From: Desulfolutivibrio sulfodismutans DSM 3696
GTDB taxonomy: Bacteria > Desulfobacterota > Desulfovibrionia > Desulfovibrionales > Desulfovibrionaceae
Direction of reading: 5' to 3'
DNA: 64,000 nucleotides
Assembly (NCBI RefSeq): GCF_013376455.1
Contig: NZ_CP045504.1
Location: 3,865,001-3,929,000 of the forward strand
The stretch's first letter is position 1. Each line of letters begins with the position of its first letter. Positions 35,169 through 42,490 of this stretch are shown here, one piece after another. A program made the translations under genes and the position numbers. The notes beneath the pieces are model-generated. The model was not told where the DNA came from. It made no database searches and worked only from the letters and a program-made list of their open reading frames with translations.

Positions 35169-35557
35169 GCGATGGCTCCTTGAAGAAGGGTTTTCCGCGC
35201 GGGTCTGCTTATGACCGCGCGCGGGTCGCGCCCGTCAGCCGGCGCGTCGGCGTCCGCCCCGTCCGGCGTGTCCTGTCTGCGGGAAAAATCCCGTAGCAAC
35301 GCACGGATACCGGCGCGGAAGATAAGGGCCTCCCGGTATGTCTCGATACATACTTGGGGTGATTGTCCCTATCACGAAAAGCGATGGCATCAAAAGACAA
35401 ATTTGACGCCGAAGTTGAAGAATTTTTTCACAAGCCGTGGCCCCCGGCCCCCCCGGCCCGCCAAGTGCTGCGGCGGCGGGCCGGATGAAGCCGGACCCTG
35501 GAGGAGACGGCCGGGGCGGGCAGGTCGCCGCGGCCGAAGGGGTCGGAGGGGAAAATC
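35169..35557. other. tmc upstream region with inverted repeat
   Basis: 389 bases without a gene. The inverted repeat GTATGT-N6-ACATAC at 35336-35353 lies about 170 bases upstream of tmcD within an AT-richer patch and could be an operator. No convincing promoter could be fixed. Confidence 0.4.
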
Positions 35558-36025
35558 TCACGCACGGGACCGCTGCGAGGCGTCCTGAAGAGCCTGCCTG
35601 AGCGCCTCGGCGGCCAGGAAGGCGCAATGCGTCTCATCGGCCGGAAATCCCGGCAAAACGGCCAGGATCTGGGCGTCCGTGATATCGTAGGCCGCGTCCA
35701 CGCTGGTCCCGATGGCCAGTTCCACGGCCACCGAGGCGCACACCTGGCTGGCCCCGCAGCCATCCGAGAAAAAGGCTCCGGTGACGATGCGGTCGGCGTC
35801 GATGGTCAGGGAGATCTCGATGGTGTCGCCACAGGCGCCGGTCAGCCGACCCACCCCGTCGGCCTTGGGGACGCGGCCCATGGCCGGAAGCGTCTTCCAG
35901 CGCCGGAAGGCCTCGGGGCCGTAATGCGACAGGGCCTGGTCGTCGATGCCCGCCTGCAGCTCGCTTGCCCAGTCGTCCAGGGAAGCGGCCGGGCGGGCCG
36001 GTTCCTCGTCATGTTCGTCAGCCAT
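35558..36025 (-). CDS. NifU/IscU-like Fe-S cluster scaffold protein
   Basis: 155 residues with the three conserved cysteines of the NifU_N/IscU scaffold: GACGDTIEISL, FFSDGCGAS and THCAFLAAEAL, in the normal order. It probably assembles transient [2Fe-2S] clusters for proteins encoded nearby. No NifS partner is adjacent. The ATG at 36025 has AGGAGG nine bases upstream. It ends the ORP operon (mrp, fmdB-like, this gene) with short gaps, extending the D. vulgaris orp arrangement. Confidence 0.88.
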   Translation of the reverse strand: MADEHDEEPARPAASLDDWASELQAGIDDQALSHYGPEAFRRWKTLPAMGRVPKADGVGRLTGACGDTIEISLTIDADRIVTGAFFSDGCGASQVCASVAVELAIGTSVDAAYDITDAQILAVLPGFPADETHCAFLAAEALRQALQDASQRSRA

Positions 36026-36049
36026 GGTGTGGCGCCTCCTTGGTCCGGG

Positions 36050-36304
36050 TCAGGCCTTGCCGCAACAGGTTCCCGGGCGGCAGGAGCGCTCGGCAGGGCG
36101 CGACCCGCAACAGCCGTGGTCCGAAAATCCCGGCAGGGACGTGCGTTCCCGGCCGGTCAGGGAGGACACGGCGGCCAGTTGGCGTACGGTTGCGGCGTGT
36201 CCGCAGGCCGGACAGGGGGGGGAGACCGCCTCCCCCTCCCGCACGGTCGTCAGTTCCTCGAAGACCTGCCCGCAGGCCGGGCACACGAAGTCATACAGGG
36301 GCAT
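36050..36304 (-). CDS. FmdB-like zinc-ribbon protein
   Basis: 84 residues starting MPLYDFVCPACG, the standard opening of the FmdB/CxxC_CxxC_SSSS family. CPACG and CPACG form the zinc ribbon; the C-terminus carries extra cysteines (DHGCCGS, SCRPGTCCGKA). Function unknown, regulatory in the family name. Start at 36304 has GAGGAAG upstream. It lies 24 bases upstream of the NifU-like gene and is separated from mrp by a dispersed hairpin. Confidence 0.85.
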   Translation of the reverse strand: MPLYDFVCPACGQVFEELTTVREGEAVSPPCPACGHAATVRQLAAVSSLTGRERTSLPGFSDHGCCGSRPAERSCRPGTCCGKA

Positions 36305-36350
36305 GATGCGTCTTCCTCGCGTTGTCGCATTCGCAGCGTCGTTTCCGCCC

Positions 36351-36393
36351 GGGGTTTCCAAAGGGGGCGGCGTCCCCTTTGGCCGCCGGAGGC
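36351..36393. repeat. Dispersed hairpin element, copy C
   Basis: GGGGTTTCCAAAGGGG, GCGG centre and CCCCTTTGGCCGCCGGAGGC, inside the ORP operon between mrp and the fmdB-like gene. Same flanks as copies A and B. Confidence 0.8.
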
Positions 36394-36419
36394 ATTCCTC
36401 CAGCCGAATCCCCTCCGTC

Positions 36420-37682
36420 CTAATGGTCGCAGGTGTTTTCGCCGGTCACCAGGCAGCCGCGCAGATAATCGGCCACGATGGCCTCGGGCGAGTCGGCCTT
36501 GGCCCCCACCACCACCTTGACGCCTTTTTCCGTGAAGAGATCCCGGGCCTTCTGGCCCATGCCCCCGGCGATGACCAGATCCACCCCCAGGGTGGCGATC
36601 CAGGCCGGGATGACCCCGGGCTCGTGGGGCGGCGGAACCTCGTGGCGGGTTCCCATGATCTTGCCCGTGGCCGTATCCACGTCCATGACCGCAAAGGTTT
36701 CGCAGTGGCCGAAGTGGGCGCACAGCGTCCCGCCCGCCGTGGGCACGGCCACGGTGAGCTTGGACCCGGCCGGGCCGTCGGCCACGGCATGTCCCGAGGC
36801 CGGGGCGGAGGCCGGGGCCTCCGGGCTCATGCGCGGCATGTCCACGGCCGGAGCCCGCTTCATGGCCTCGGCCACGATGTCCTTGAAGGCCAGGGCCGAG
36901 GGGCTTTGGCCCTTGACGGCCAAAAAGGCCTCGCCCGCGTCGCCGGAACTGGCCACGGCGGGGTCGATGGGGATGCGGCCCAGAAAGGCCACGCCCATGT
37001 CCTTGGCCAGGGCCTCGCCGCCGCCGGAGGAAAAGATGTTATGCACGCTGCCGCAGTCCGGGCAGACGAATCCGCTCAAATTCTCCACAACGCCCAGGAT
37101 GGGATTGCCCAGACGATGGCAGAAGGTCACCGAGCGGCGCACGTCGTCCACGGCCACGGCCTGGGGCGAGGTGACGATCAGGGCCTGGGCCTTTTCCCCC
37201 AGAAGCTGCATGACCGAAAGCGGCTCGTCGCCGGTTCCCGGAGGGCAGTCCACCACCAGATAGTCCAGGTCGCCCCAGGCCACGTTCTCCAGAAACTGCT
37301 TGATGACCCCGCCCTTGACCGGGCCGCGCCAGATGACCGCCTCGTCCGAGTCGGGCAAAAGAAATCCCAGGGACATGACCTTGAGGTTCCAGTTCCACTC
37401 CACGGGCAGCATCATGTCGCCCTCGAGCCCGGGCTGGATGCCCGTGAGCTTGAGCAGCCGGGGGATGCTCGGGCCGTGGACGTCCACGTCCAAAAGCCCC
37501 ACCTTCTTGCCCTCAAGGGCCAGTCCGGCGGCCAGGTTGGCGGCCACGGTGCTCTTGCCCACCCCGCCCTTGCCGGAGAGGACCACGATTTTCTGCTTGA
37601 TGCGGCACAAGGCCTGATTCAGACGCTTGTCATCCTCGCATTTGTCTTTGTCGGCACAACCCGAACACGCGCTCTCGCTCAT
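36420..37682 (-). CDS. mrp: Mrp/NBP35-type ATPase fused to a NifX/ORP-like domain
   Basis: 420-residue cytoplasmic Fe-S carrier ATPase. N-terminal cysteines (Cys6, Cys9, Cys15) are followed by the deviant Walker A GKGGVGKS (37-44), DVDVHGPSIPRLL, and the CPDC metal site of Mrp. Residues from about 308 onward (KLTVAVPTAGGTLCAHFGHCETFAVMD) form a dinitrogenase-cofactor/ORP-like domain. In D. vulgaris, Mrp (DVU2109) belongs to the orange protein complex implicated in cell division. Located 35 bases after the ORP-like gene. Confidence 0.93.
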   Translation of the reverse strand: MSESACSGCADKDKCEDDKRLNQALCRIKQKIVVLSGKGGVGKSTVAANLAAGLALEGKKVGLLDVDVHGPSIPRLLKLTGIQPGLEGDMMLPVEWNWNLKVMSLGFLLPDSDEAVIWRGPVKGGVIKQFLENVAWGDLDYLVVDCPPGTGDEPLSVMQLLGEKAQALIVTSPQAVAVDDVRRSVTFCHRLGNPILGVVENLSGFVCPDCGSVHNIFSSGGGEALAKDMGVAFLGRIPIDPAVASSGDAGEAFLAVKGQSPSALAFKDIVAEAMKRAPAVDMPRMSPEAPASAPASGHAVADGPAGSKLTVAVPTAGGTLCAHFGHCETFAVMDVDTATGKIMGTRHEVPPPHEPGVIPAWIATLGVDLVIAGGMGQKARDLFTEKGVKVVVGAKADSPEAIVADYLRGCLVTGENTCDH

Positions 37683-37717
37683 ATGTCCTTCCTTTTCCGC
37701 CCGATGGCGTAAGAATG

Positions 37718-38077
37718 TTACCAGTGTCCGTCCTTGTCCGCCGCCCCGGCCGGGGTCAGCGTTCCGGCCCGGAAGGCCTCGATGGCCTGGCCCACGGTGA
37801 CGTCCTGGGCCAGATAAATGGCGATGCCGCCCCGTTGCAAGGCGGAAAAGGCCTTGGGGCCCACATGGCCGGTGATGACCGCGCCCACCCCCAGCCCGGC
37901 CACGGTCTGGGCCGACTGGATGCCCGCACCCTGGGGCAGGGACAGGTTCTGGGCGTTTGCGGCGAAGGTGCTCTCCCCGGTGTCCATGTCGTGGACGAAA
38001 AATCCGGCCGCCCGTCCGAAACGGGGGTCCAGGGGGCTGTCAAGCGAGGCCTTCTCGGTGGTGATGGCGATTTTCAT
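37718..38077 (-). CDS. orp: Orange protein (ORP), NifX/MTH1175-family
   Basis: 119-residue protein of the dinitrogenase iron-molybdenum cofactor family (MKIAITTEKASLDSPLDPRFGRA through GPKAFSALQRGGIAIYLA). Its Desulfovibrio homologue DVU2108 non-covalently binds a Mo-Cu sulfido cluster. Start at 38077 has AAGGAG eight bases upstream. Second gene of the leftward ORP operon. Confidence 0.9.
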   Translation of the reverse strand: MKIAITTEKASLDSPLDPRFGRAAGFFVHDMDTGESTFAANAQNLSLPQGAGIQSAQTVAGLGVGAVITGHVGPKAFSALQRGGIAIYLAQDVTVGQAIEAFRAGTLTPAGAADKDGHW

Positions 38078-38121
38078 ATGCGTCTCCTTGCGTGGGTGTT
38101 GCCGTGACGGCGTACACGGCG

Positions 38122-38526
38122 CTATTGGCGGCCCCTGCCCCCGCGTCCGCCTGCCGCCCGGCGCGGACAGATCCCCGGGGCGCGCAGGGCGGCCACCCGG
38201 TCGTGGACCACGGCCTCCAGGACCTCGTCCACCTGTCCGGCGATCCAGGGGTCCATGCGGATTCCGGCGGCCAGAAACATCTCCACGCACCGGCAGGTGG
38301 CCCCGCCGCAGACCAGCCTGTTCACCCCGGCCCGGCGAAGCGCCCCGGGCAGTCCGGGCAGCCCTTCCCCGGGCATGAGGCATTCCCCGGCAAAAATCGC
38401 CCGGCCGTCCGCCACCCGGTACAGGCGCAGGCTGGCGGCGGTTTCCAGAAGCGATGCCAGACGGTCCTCGTAGCAGGCCAGGCAGACCAGGCAGGGGCGG
38501 GGTGCGACTGGCGTTTTTTCATTCAT
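38122..38526 (-). CDS. ORP operon first gene, DVU2107-like Cys-containing protein
   Basis: 134 residues with cysteines in CLVCLACYEDRL, GECLMPG and GGATCRCVEMF, followed by a basic Gly/Arg-rich tail. The middle resembles the NifX/NifB C-terminal fold. Its place (directly before orp and mrp) matches DVU2107 in D. vulgaris. I start it at 38526: the sigma-54 promoter at 38567-38582 predicts transcription from about 38556, so the upstream ATGs at 38571 and 38565 cannot be in the mRNA from that promoter. Confidence 0.75.
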   Translation of the reverse strand: MNEKTPVAPRPCLVCLACYEDRLASLLETAASLRLYRVADGRAIFAGECLMPGEGLPGLPGALRRAGVNRLVCGGATCRCVEMFLAAGIRMDPWIAGQVDEVLEAVVHDRVAALRAPGICPRRAAGGRGGRGRQ

Positions 38527-38566
38527 AGTGGGTACATGGCATCGTACGTGTTTCACGACAACCATT

Positions 38567-38582
38567 AGCATTTGCCGTGCCG
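38567..38582 (-). promoter_or_regulatory. Sigma-54 promoter of the leftward ORP operon
   Basis: On the minus strand CGGCACGGCAAATGCT matches the -24/-12 consensus (GGCACG-N5-TGC) with correct spacing. D. vulgaris orp operons are sigma-54-dependent, which supports the call. Predicted start near 38556. Confidence 0.75.
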
Positions 38583-38659
38583 TTGAATAATAGCGTGCTA
38601 TATCAAAGAGATGGTGAAATGCAGCGGGGGGCTGGCGGTTGGCGGGGGCGAAAAATACG

Positions 38660-38675
38660 CCATATCGGGATATGG
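38660..38675. promoter_or_regulatory. Candidate upstream activator site (palindrome)
   Basis: Perfect inverted repeat CCATATC-GG-GATATGG, about 80 bases upstream of the leftward ORP promoter and 17 bases from the end of the OrpR-like gene. Position and symmetry suit an enhancer site for the dimeric activator. Confidence 0.45.
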
Positions 38676-38691
38676 TGGGCGAGTTTTTTGC

Positions 38692-40017
38692 CTATGGCCC
38701 TGCCTCCAGGATGCGCCGCAGGGTGTCCTTGGTGATGCCGAGCTCCCGGCAGGCGGCCATGCGGCGGCCCTGGCGCCTTTCCAGGGCGGCCATGACGGCG
38801 GCATGCTTGGCGGCGCGCATGGTCGGGGCGGCCGGGGGCTGGTCCCCGGCCGCCGGGGAACCGGCCGGGCGCAGATAGTCCGGCAGATGCTCCAGGCCGA
38901 TCTGGCCGCCCGGGCACAGGATGAAGGCGTATTCCAGGATGTTTTGCAGTTCGCGCACGTTGCCGGGGAAGTCGTGATGCAACAGCAGGCGCATGACCTC
39001 CTGGCTGGCCCCCAGCACGTTTTTGCCCTGCACGGCGTTTTGGCCCGCGATGAAGTGGTCGGTCAAAAGGGCGATGTCCTCGGGGCGTTCGCGCAAGGGG
39101 GGCAGGACCAGGCGCACCACCCCCAGCCGGTAGAAGAGATCGCGGCGGAAGGTTCCCTCGGCCACCATGGCCTCCAGATCCCGGTTGGTGGCCGCCACCA
39201 CCCGGGCGTCGGCGGCCTGCGGGGCATCCGACCCCAGGGGCTCGAAGATCTTTTCCTGGAGCACGCGCAGAAGCTTGACCTGAAGCGCCAGGGGCATGTC
39301 CCCGATCTCATCCAAAAAGATGGTGCCGCCCCTGGCCGAGGCGAAGCGGCCCTTGCGCGCGGTCTTGGCGTCGGTGAAGGCCCCCTTGGCGTGGCCGAAA
39401 AGTTCGGATTCCAGAAGCTCGCCCGGGATGGCCCCGCAGTTGACGGCCACGAAGGGGCCGGCCTTGCGCGGGCTTTGGGTGTGGATGGCCCGGGCGAAAA
39501 GCTCCTTGCCCGTGCCGGATTCGCCAAGGATCAGCACGGTTGAGCCGCTGGCTGCGATCTTGGGCAGAATCTCCAGCATCCGGGCCATGCGGCGGCTTTT
39601 GGTCACGATGTCGTCCAGGGTGGCGATGCCCTGAAGCTCCTTGCGCATGCGTTGCAGTTCGGAGATGTCCCGAAAGGTCTCCACGCCGCCCACGATGTCT
39701 CCGGCGGCGTCGCGTAGCGGCGAGGCGCTGATGCTGATGGGGATTTTCTCCCCGTCGGGGCGCACGATGAAAATGGAGGTGTTGGACAGGGAGTCGCCCG
39801 TGGCGATGCATTGCTTCAGGGCGCAGGCCCCGTCGCAGATGCTGGAGTGGAACACGTCCCAGCATTTGCGGCCCACGGCGGCCTCGGGGGCGATGCCGAT
39901 GATCTCTCCGGCGGCCCGGTTGAAATAGGTCACGGTCCAGTCCCGGTCCACGGTGAACACGCCGTCGGCCAGGGACTCCATGATGGCTTGACAGGGGATG
40001 TTTTTGGGGAACTGCAT
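38692..40017 (-). CDS. orpR: OrpR-like sigma-54-dependent activator (PAS-AAA-HTH)
   Basis: 441 residues. N-terminal PAS domain (about 10-125) carrying Cys52, Cys61, Cys65 and Cys70; AAA+ domain with Walker A GESGTGKE (165-172), sigma-54 loop GAFTDA (212-217) and Walker B FLDEIGD; C-terminal Fis-type helix-turn-helix. It sits between the two divergent ORP operons, as DVU2106 (OrpR) does in D. vulgaris, and should activate both. The start ATG at 40017 is followed by good PAS homology within 15 residues; its ribosome site is weak. Confidence 0.88.
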   Translation of the reverse strand: MQFPKNIPCQAIMESLADGVFTVDRDWTVTYFNRAAGEIIGIAPEAAVGRKCWDVFHSSICDGACALKQCIATGDSLSNTSIFIVRPDGEKIPISISASPLRDAAGDIVGGVETFRDISELQRMRKELQGIATLDDIVTKSRRMARMLEILPKIAASGSTVLILGESGTGKELFARAIHTQSPRKAGPFVAVNCGAIPGELLESELFGHAKGAFTDAKTARKGRFASARGGTIFLDEIGDMPLALQVKLLRVLQEKIFEPLGSDAPQAADARVVAATNRDLEAMVAEGTFRRDLFYRLGVVRLVLPPLRERPEDIALLTDHFIAGQNAVQGKNVLGASQEVMRLLLHHDFPGNVRELQNILEYAFILCPGGQIGLEHLPDYLRPAGSPAAGDQPPAAPTMRAAKHAAVMAALERRQGRRMAACRELGITKDTLRRILEAGP

Positions 40018-40123
40018 GGCGGTCTCGCGCGGGCTTGGGCTGAAAATGCGTCGGGTGTGGGGCCTGACGTGGGCGAGAAATTCGTCCGATTCGGGCTCTG
40101 TCCTACACCGATTTTTTCAACTT

Positions 40124-40138
40124 GTCCAAATTCCGGAC
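40124..40138. promoter_or_regulatory. Candidate activator site upstream of the rightward ORP operon
   Basis: Inverted repeat GTCC-N7-GGAC about 10 bases upstream of the -24 element. Close spacing makes it a weak candidate for an enhancer, and it does not match the palindrome at 38660. Confidence 0.25.
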
Positions 40139-40148
40139 CATTTTTCCC

Positions 40149-40164
40149 TGGCATGCGAAATGCT
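40149..40164 (+). promoter_or_regulatory. Sigma-54 promoter of the rightward ORP operon
   Basis: TGGCATGCGAAATGCT matches TGGCACG-N4-TTGCW at all but two positions with correct spacing. Predicted start near 40175, 36 bases before the first start codon. Confidence 0.8.
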
Positions 40165-40210
40165 TTTTAAGAGCCGACACGACAACACAAAACACCAAGG
40201 AGGCATGAAC

Positions 40211-40552
40211 ATGCCAGGATTCAATGGAATGGGACCGCAGGGCAATGGACCGTTCACCGGCGGGGGGCGCGGCATGTGCGCCCAACCCGGCACGGGGATG
40301 GCAGTCGGACGCGGCATGGGCCAGGGACGCAGATGCGGCATGGGCCGTCGCGGCGCAGGGGGCCAGGGTATGGGCCAAGGTATGGGCCAGGGCCAGGGTA
40401 TGGGCCGGGGCATGGGGATGTCCCAGGGGGTGGCGCAAAGCGTCGGCCAGGGCCCGGCCGAGCCCGGGGCCGCCATGTCCCCCGAGGAATATGTGGCCTG
40501 GCTCGAGGCCGAGCTGGCCAAAACCCGCGCCAAGACGGGTCAGGGGAGCTAA
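40211..40552 (+). CDS. Small Gly/Met/Gln-rich ORP operon protein (DUF5320-like)
   Basis: 113 residues: MPGFNGMGPQGNGPFTGGG opening typical of DUF5320, a middle of repeated GQGMGxG units, and a short helical C-terminus. Matches the position of DVU2105 in the D. vulgaris orp2 operon. The ATG at 40211 is preferred over 40205 because AAGGAGG is seven bases away from it and only one from the other. Confidence 0.8.
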   Translation: MPGFNGMGPQGNGPFTGGGRGMCAQPGTGMAVGRGMGQGRRCGMGRRGAGGQGMGQGMGQGQGMGRGMGMSQGVAQSVGQGPAEPGAAMSPEEYVAWLEAELAKTRAKTGQGS

Positions 40553-41514
40553 TGGGCGCCACAGCCGATGAAACCCCGGTTTCCGGGAGCGCGTCTCCCG
40601 GGAACCGGCAACAGGACGGTCCGGTTATGAAAATCGCCATCGCCAGCGGCAAGGGCGGGACGGGAAAAACCACGGTGGCGGTCAACCTGGCTGTGCTTTT
40701 GGCCGATTCGGGCCGGGAGGTGGCCTTTGCCGATTGCGACGTGGAGGAACCCAACGCCCATGTTTTTTTGACCCCGGTCTGGGAGACCGAGGAACAGGCG
40801 TTCATGCCCATCCCCCGGTTTGTCCAGGAGCGGTGCCTGGGCGAGTCCTGCCGGGCGTGCCTGGATCTGTGCCGGTTCAAGGCGCTCATCCGCATGGCCG
40901 GGGAGATCATGCTTTTCCCGGAACTGTGCCACGGCTGCGGCCTGTGCAAGCTGGCCTGCCCGGCCGGGGCCGTGGCCGACGACGTGCGCGAGCTTGGCGT
41001 GGTGCGCAGCGGCGTCTCCGGAGGCATCCGCATGGCCGGGGGGCTTTCCCGGGTGGGCGAGGCCATGTCCACGCCCCTGATCAAGGCCGTGAAGCAAAAC
41101 GTGCACACTGCGCCATTGCAGATATGGGACTGTCCGCCGGGAACGGCCTGTCCGGTCATCGCGGCCGTGTCCGGGGCCGATTACGTGGTCCTTGTGGCCG
41201 AGCCCACGGCGTTTGGCCTGCATGACCTGAACCTGGCCGTGGAACTGGTGCGGGCCCTCGGGTTGCCCCACGGCGTGGTCATCAACCGCGACGGCATGGG
41301 CGACGACCGGGTGCTGTCCTACCTTGAGCGGGAAGGCATCGAGCTTTTGGGGCGCATCCCCGGCAGCCTGGAGGCCGCCCGGGCCTCGGCCCGGGGCGGG
41401 CTTTTGGCGCGGACGTTCCCCGAGATACGGGCCGTATTGGAAACCGTCCTGGCCACGGTCCAGGACCGGATCCGGGCCAGCGCCGGACAAAAGGAAGCGT
41501 CATGCGTGAGATAG
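40552..41514 (+). CDS. ParA/MinD-type ATPase with ferredoxin insert (ORP complex)
   Basis: 320 residues. Deviant Walker A GKGGTGKT (33-40), a ferredoxin-type insert with two [4Fe-4S] cysteine sets (ESCRACLDLC, ELCHGCGLCKLACP), and the DCPPGTACP switch region. Homologous to DVU2104. The ATG overlaps the preceding stop (TAATG) with GGGGAG upstream. It probably acts with its neighbour in loading metal clusters or in the division-related function proposed for the ORP complex. Confidence 0.9.
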   Translation: MGATADETPVSGSASPGNRQQDGPVMKIAIASGKGGTGKTTVAVNLAVLLADSGREVAFADCDVEEPNAHVFLTPVWETEEQAFMPIPRFVQERCLGESCRACLDLCRFKALIRMAGEIMLFPELCHGCGLCKLACPAGAVADDVRELGVVRSGVSGGIRMAGGLSRVGEAMSTPLIKAVKQNVHTAPLQIWDCPPGTACPVIAAVSGADYVVLVAEPTAFGLHDLNLAVELVRALGLPHGVVINRDGMGDDRVLSYLEREGIELLGRIPGSLEAARASARGGLLARTFPEIRAVLETVLATVQDRIRASAGQKEASCVR

Positions 41515-42377
41515 TGGTGTTAAGCGGCAAGGGCGGCACGGGAAAAACCAGCGTCACGGCGGCCCTGGCCGTGTGCGCGGCGAAAAGCGATCTCCCGGGC
41601 GGCCCGCCGGTCCTGGCCGATTGCGACGTGGACGCCGCCGACCTGCATCTGGTTCTGGCCCCCGCCATCCGGGAGCGCCACGAATTTATGGGCGGGGACA
41701 AGGCCGTTATCGACGCCGAAGTGTGCCAGTCCTGCGGCCTGTGTCGCGAGGCCTGCCGTTTCGGGGCCATCGACGAGGCTTTCCGGGTGAACGAGGCCTC
41801 TTGCGAGGGCTGCGGGGTCTGCGCCTACGTCTGTCCTGCCGGGGCCGCGACCCTTGGCCCGCGCGTGTCCGGGGACTGGTTTGTGTCCGAGACCCGGGCC
41901 GGGATCATGGTCCATGCGGCGCTGCGCATGGGCGAGGAGAATTCCGGCAAGCTCGTGTCCACGGTGAAAAAGGCGGCCCGGGCCGAGGCGCAGCGGCTCG
42001 GCCGGGACATCCTGCTGGTGGACGGTTCCCCGGGCATCGGCTGTCCGGTCATCGCCTCCCTGGGCGGGGCCTCCACGGTGCTCATGGTGGCCGAGCCCAC
42101 GCTTTCGGCGGTCCATGACATAAAAAGGGTCCACGCCCTGGCCCGGCATTTCGGCATCCCCTGCGCCGCCATCCTCAACAAGGCCGACGTCTGCCCGGAA
42201 CTGACCCGGGAGCTGGCGGGCTTTTGCGGGGAATCGGGGATCACCGTCCTGGGCGAGCTCCCCTTTGATCCAGCCTTTGTCGCGGCCCAGCTGGCCGGGC
42301 AAAGCGTTGCGGAAAACGCCCCGGAAAGGTACGAAAGGCTTTTTTCGGATATCTGGCGACGGCTTGCGGCATCGTAA
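41502..42377 (+). CDS. ParA/MinD-type ATPase with ferredoxin insert (ORP complex)
   Basis: 291 residues, paralogous to the preceding gene, with which it overlaps by 13 bases. Walker A GKGGTGKT (9-16), DCDVDAADLHL, [4Fe-4S] sets EVCQSCGLCREAC and ASCEGCGVCAYVCP, switch GSPGIGCP. Homologous to DVU2103. The two ATPases probably form a heterodimer. Confidence 0.9.
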   Translation: MREIVVLSGKGGTGKTSVTAALAVCAAKSDLPGGPPVLADCDVDAADLHLVLAPAIRERHEFMGGDKAVIDAEVCQSCGLCREACRFGAIDEAFRVNEASCEGCGVCAYVCPAGAATLGPRVSGDWFVSETRAGIMVHAALRMGEENSGKLVSTVKKAARAEAQRLGRDILLVDGSPGIGCPVIASLGGASTVLMVAEPTLSAVHDIKRVHALARHFGIPCAAILNKADVCPELTRELAGFCGESGITVLGELPFDPAFVAAQLAGQSVAENAPERYERLFSDIWRRLAAS

Positions 42378-42490
42378 GCGTTCCCCCCCCTTGAAATAGA
42401 AGGCCTCCAGGGGGGTTCGAAATCCCGATGCCGGGATCTCGGGGACGCGGCAGTCGCGATGCGCCGGGCCGTGCCGACGGGGAGCCCTTC

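Noticed and set aside
42367-42433. tRNA-like fold: CGGCATCG and CGATGCCG 67 bases apart with GGTTCGAA inside
   Set aside because: No D-arm, no proper anticodon arm and the T-stem is imperfect; the left half overlaps the end of an ATPase gene. Probably a chance or leader hairpin.
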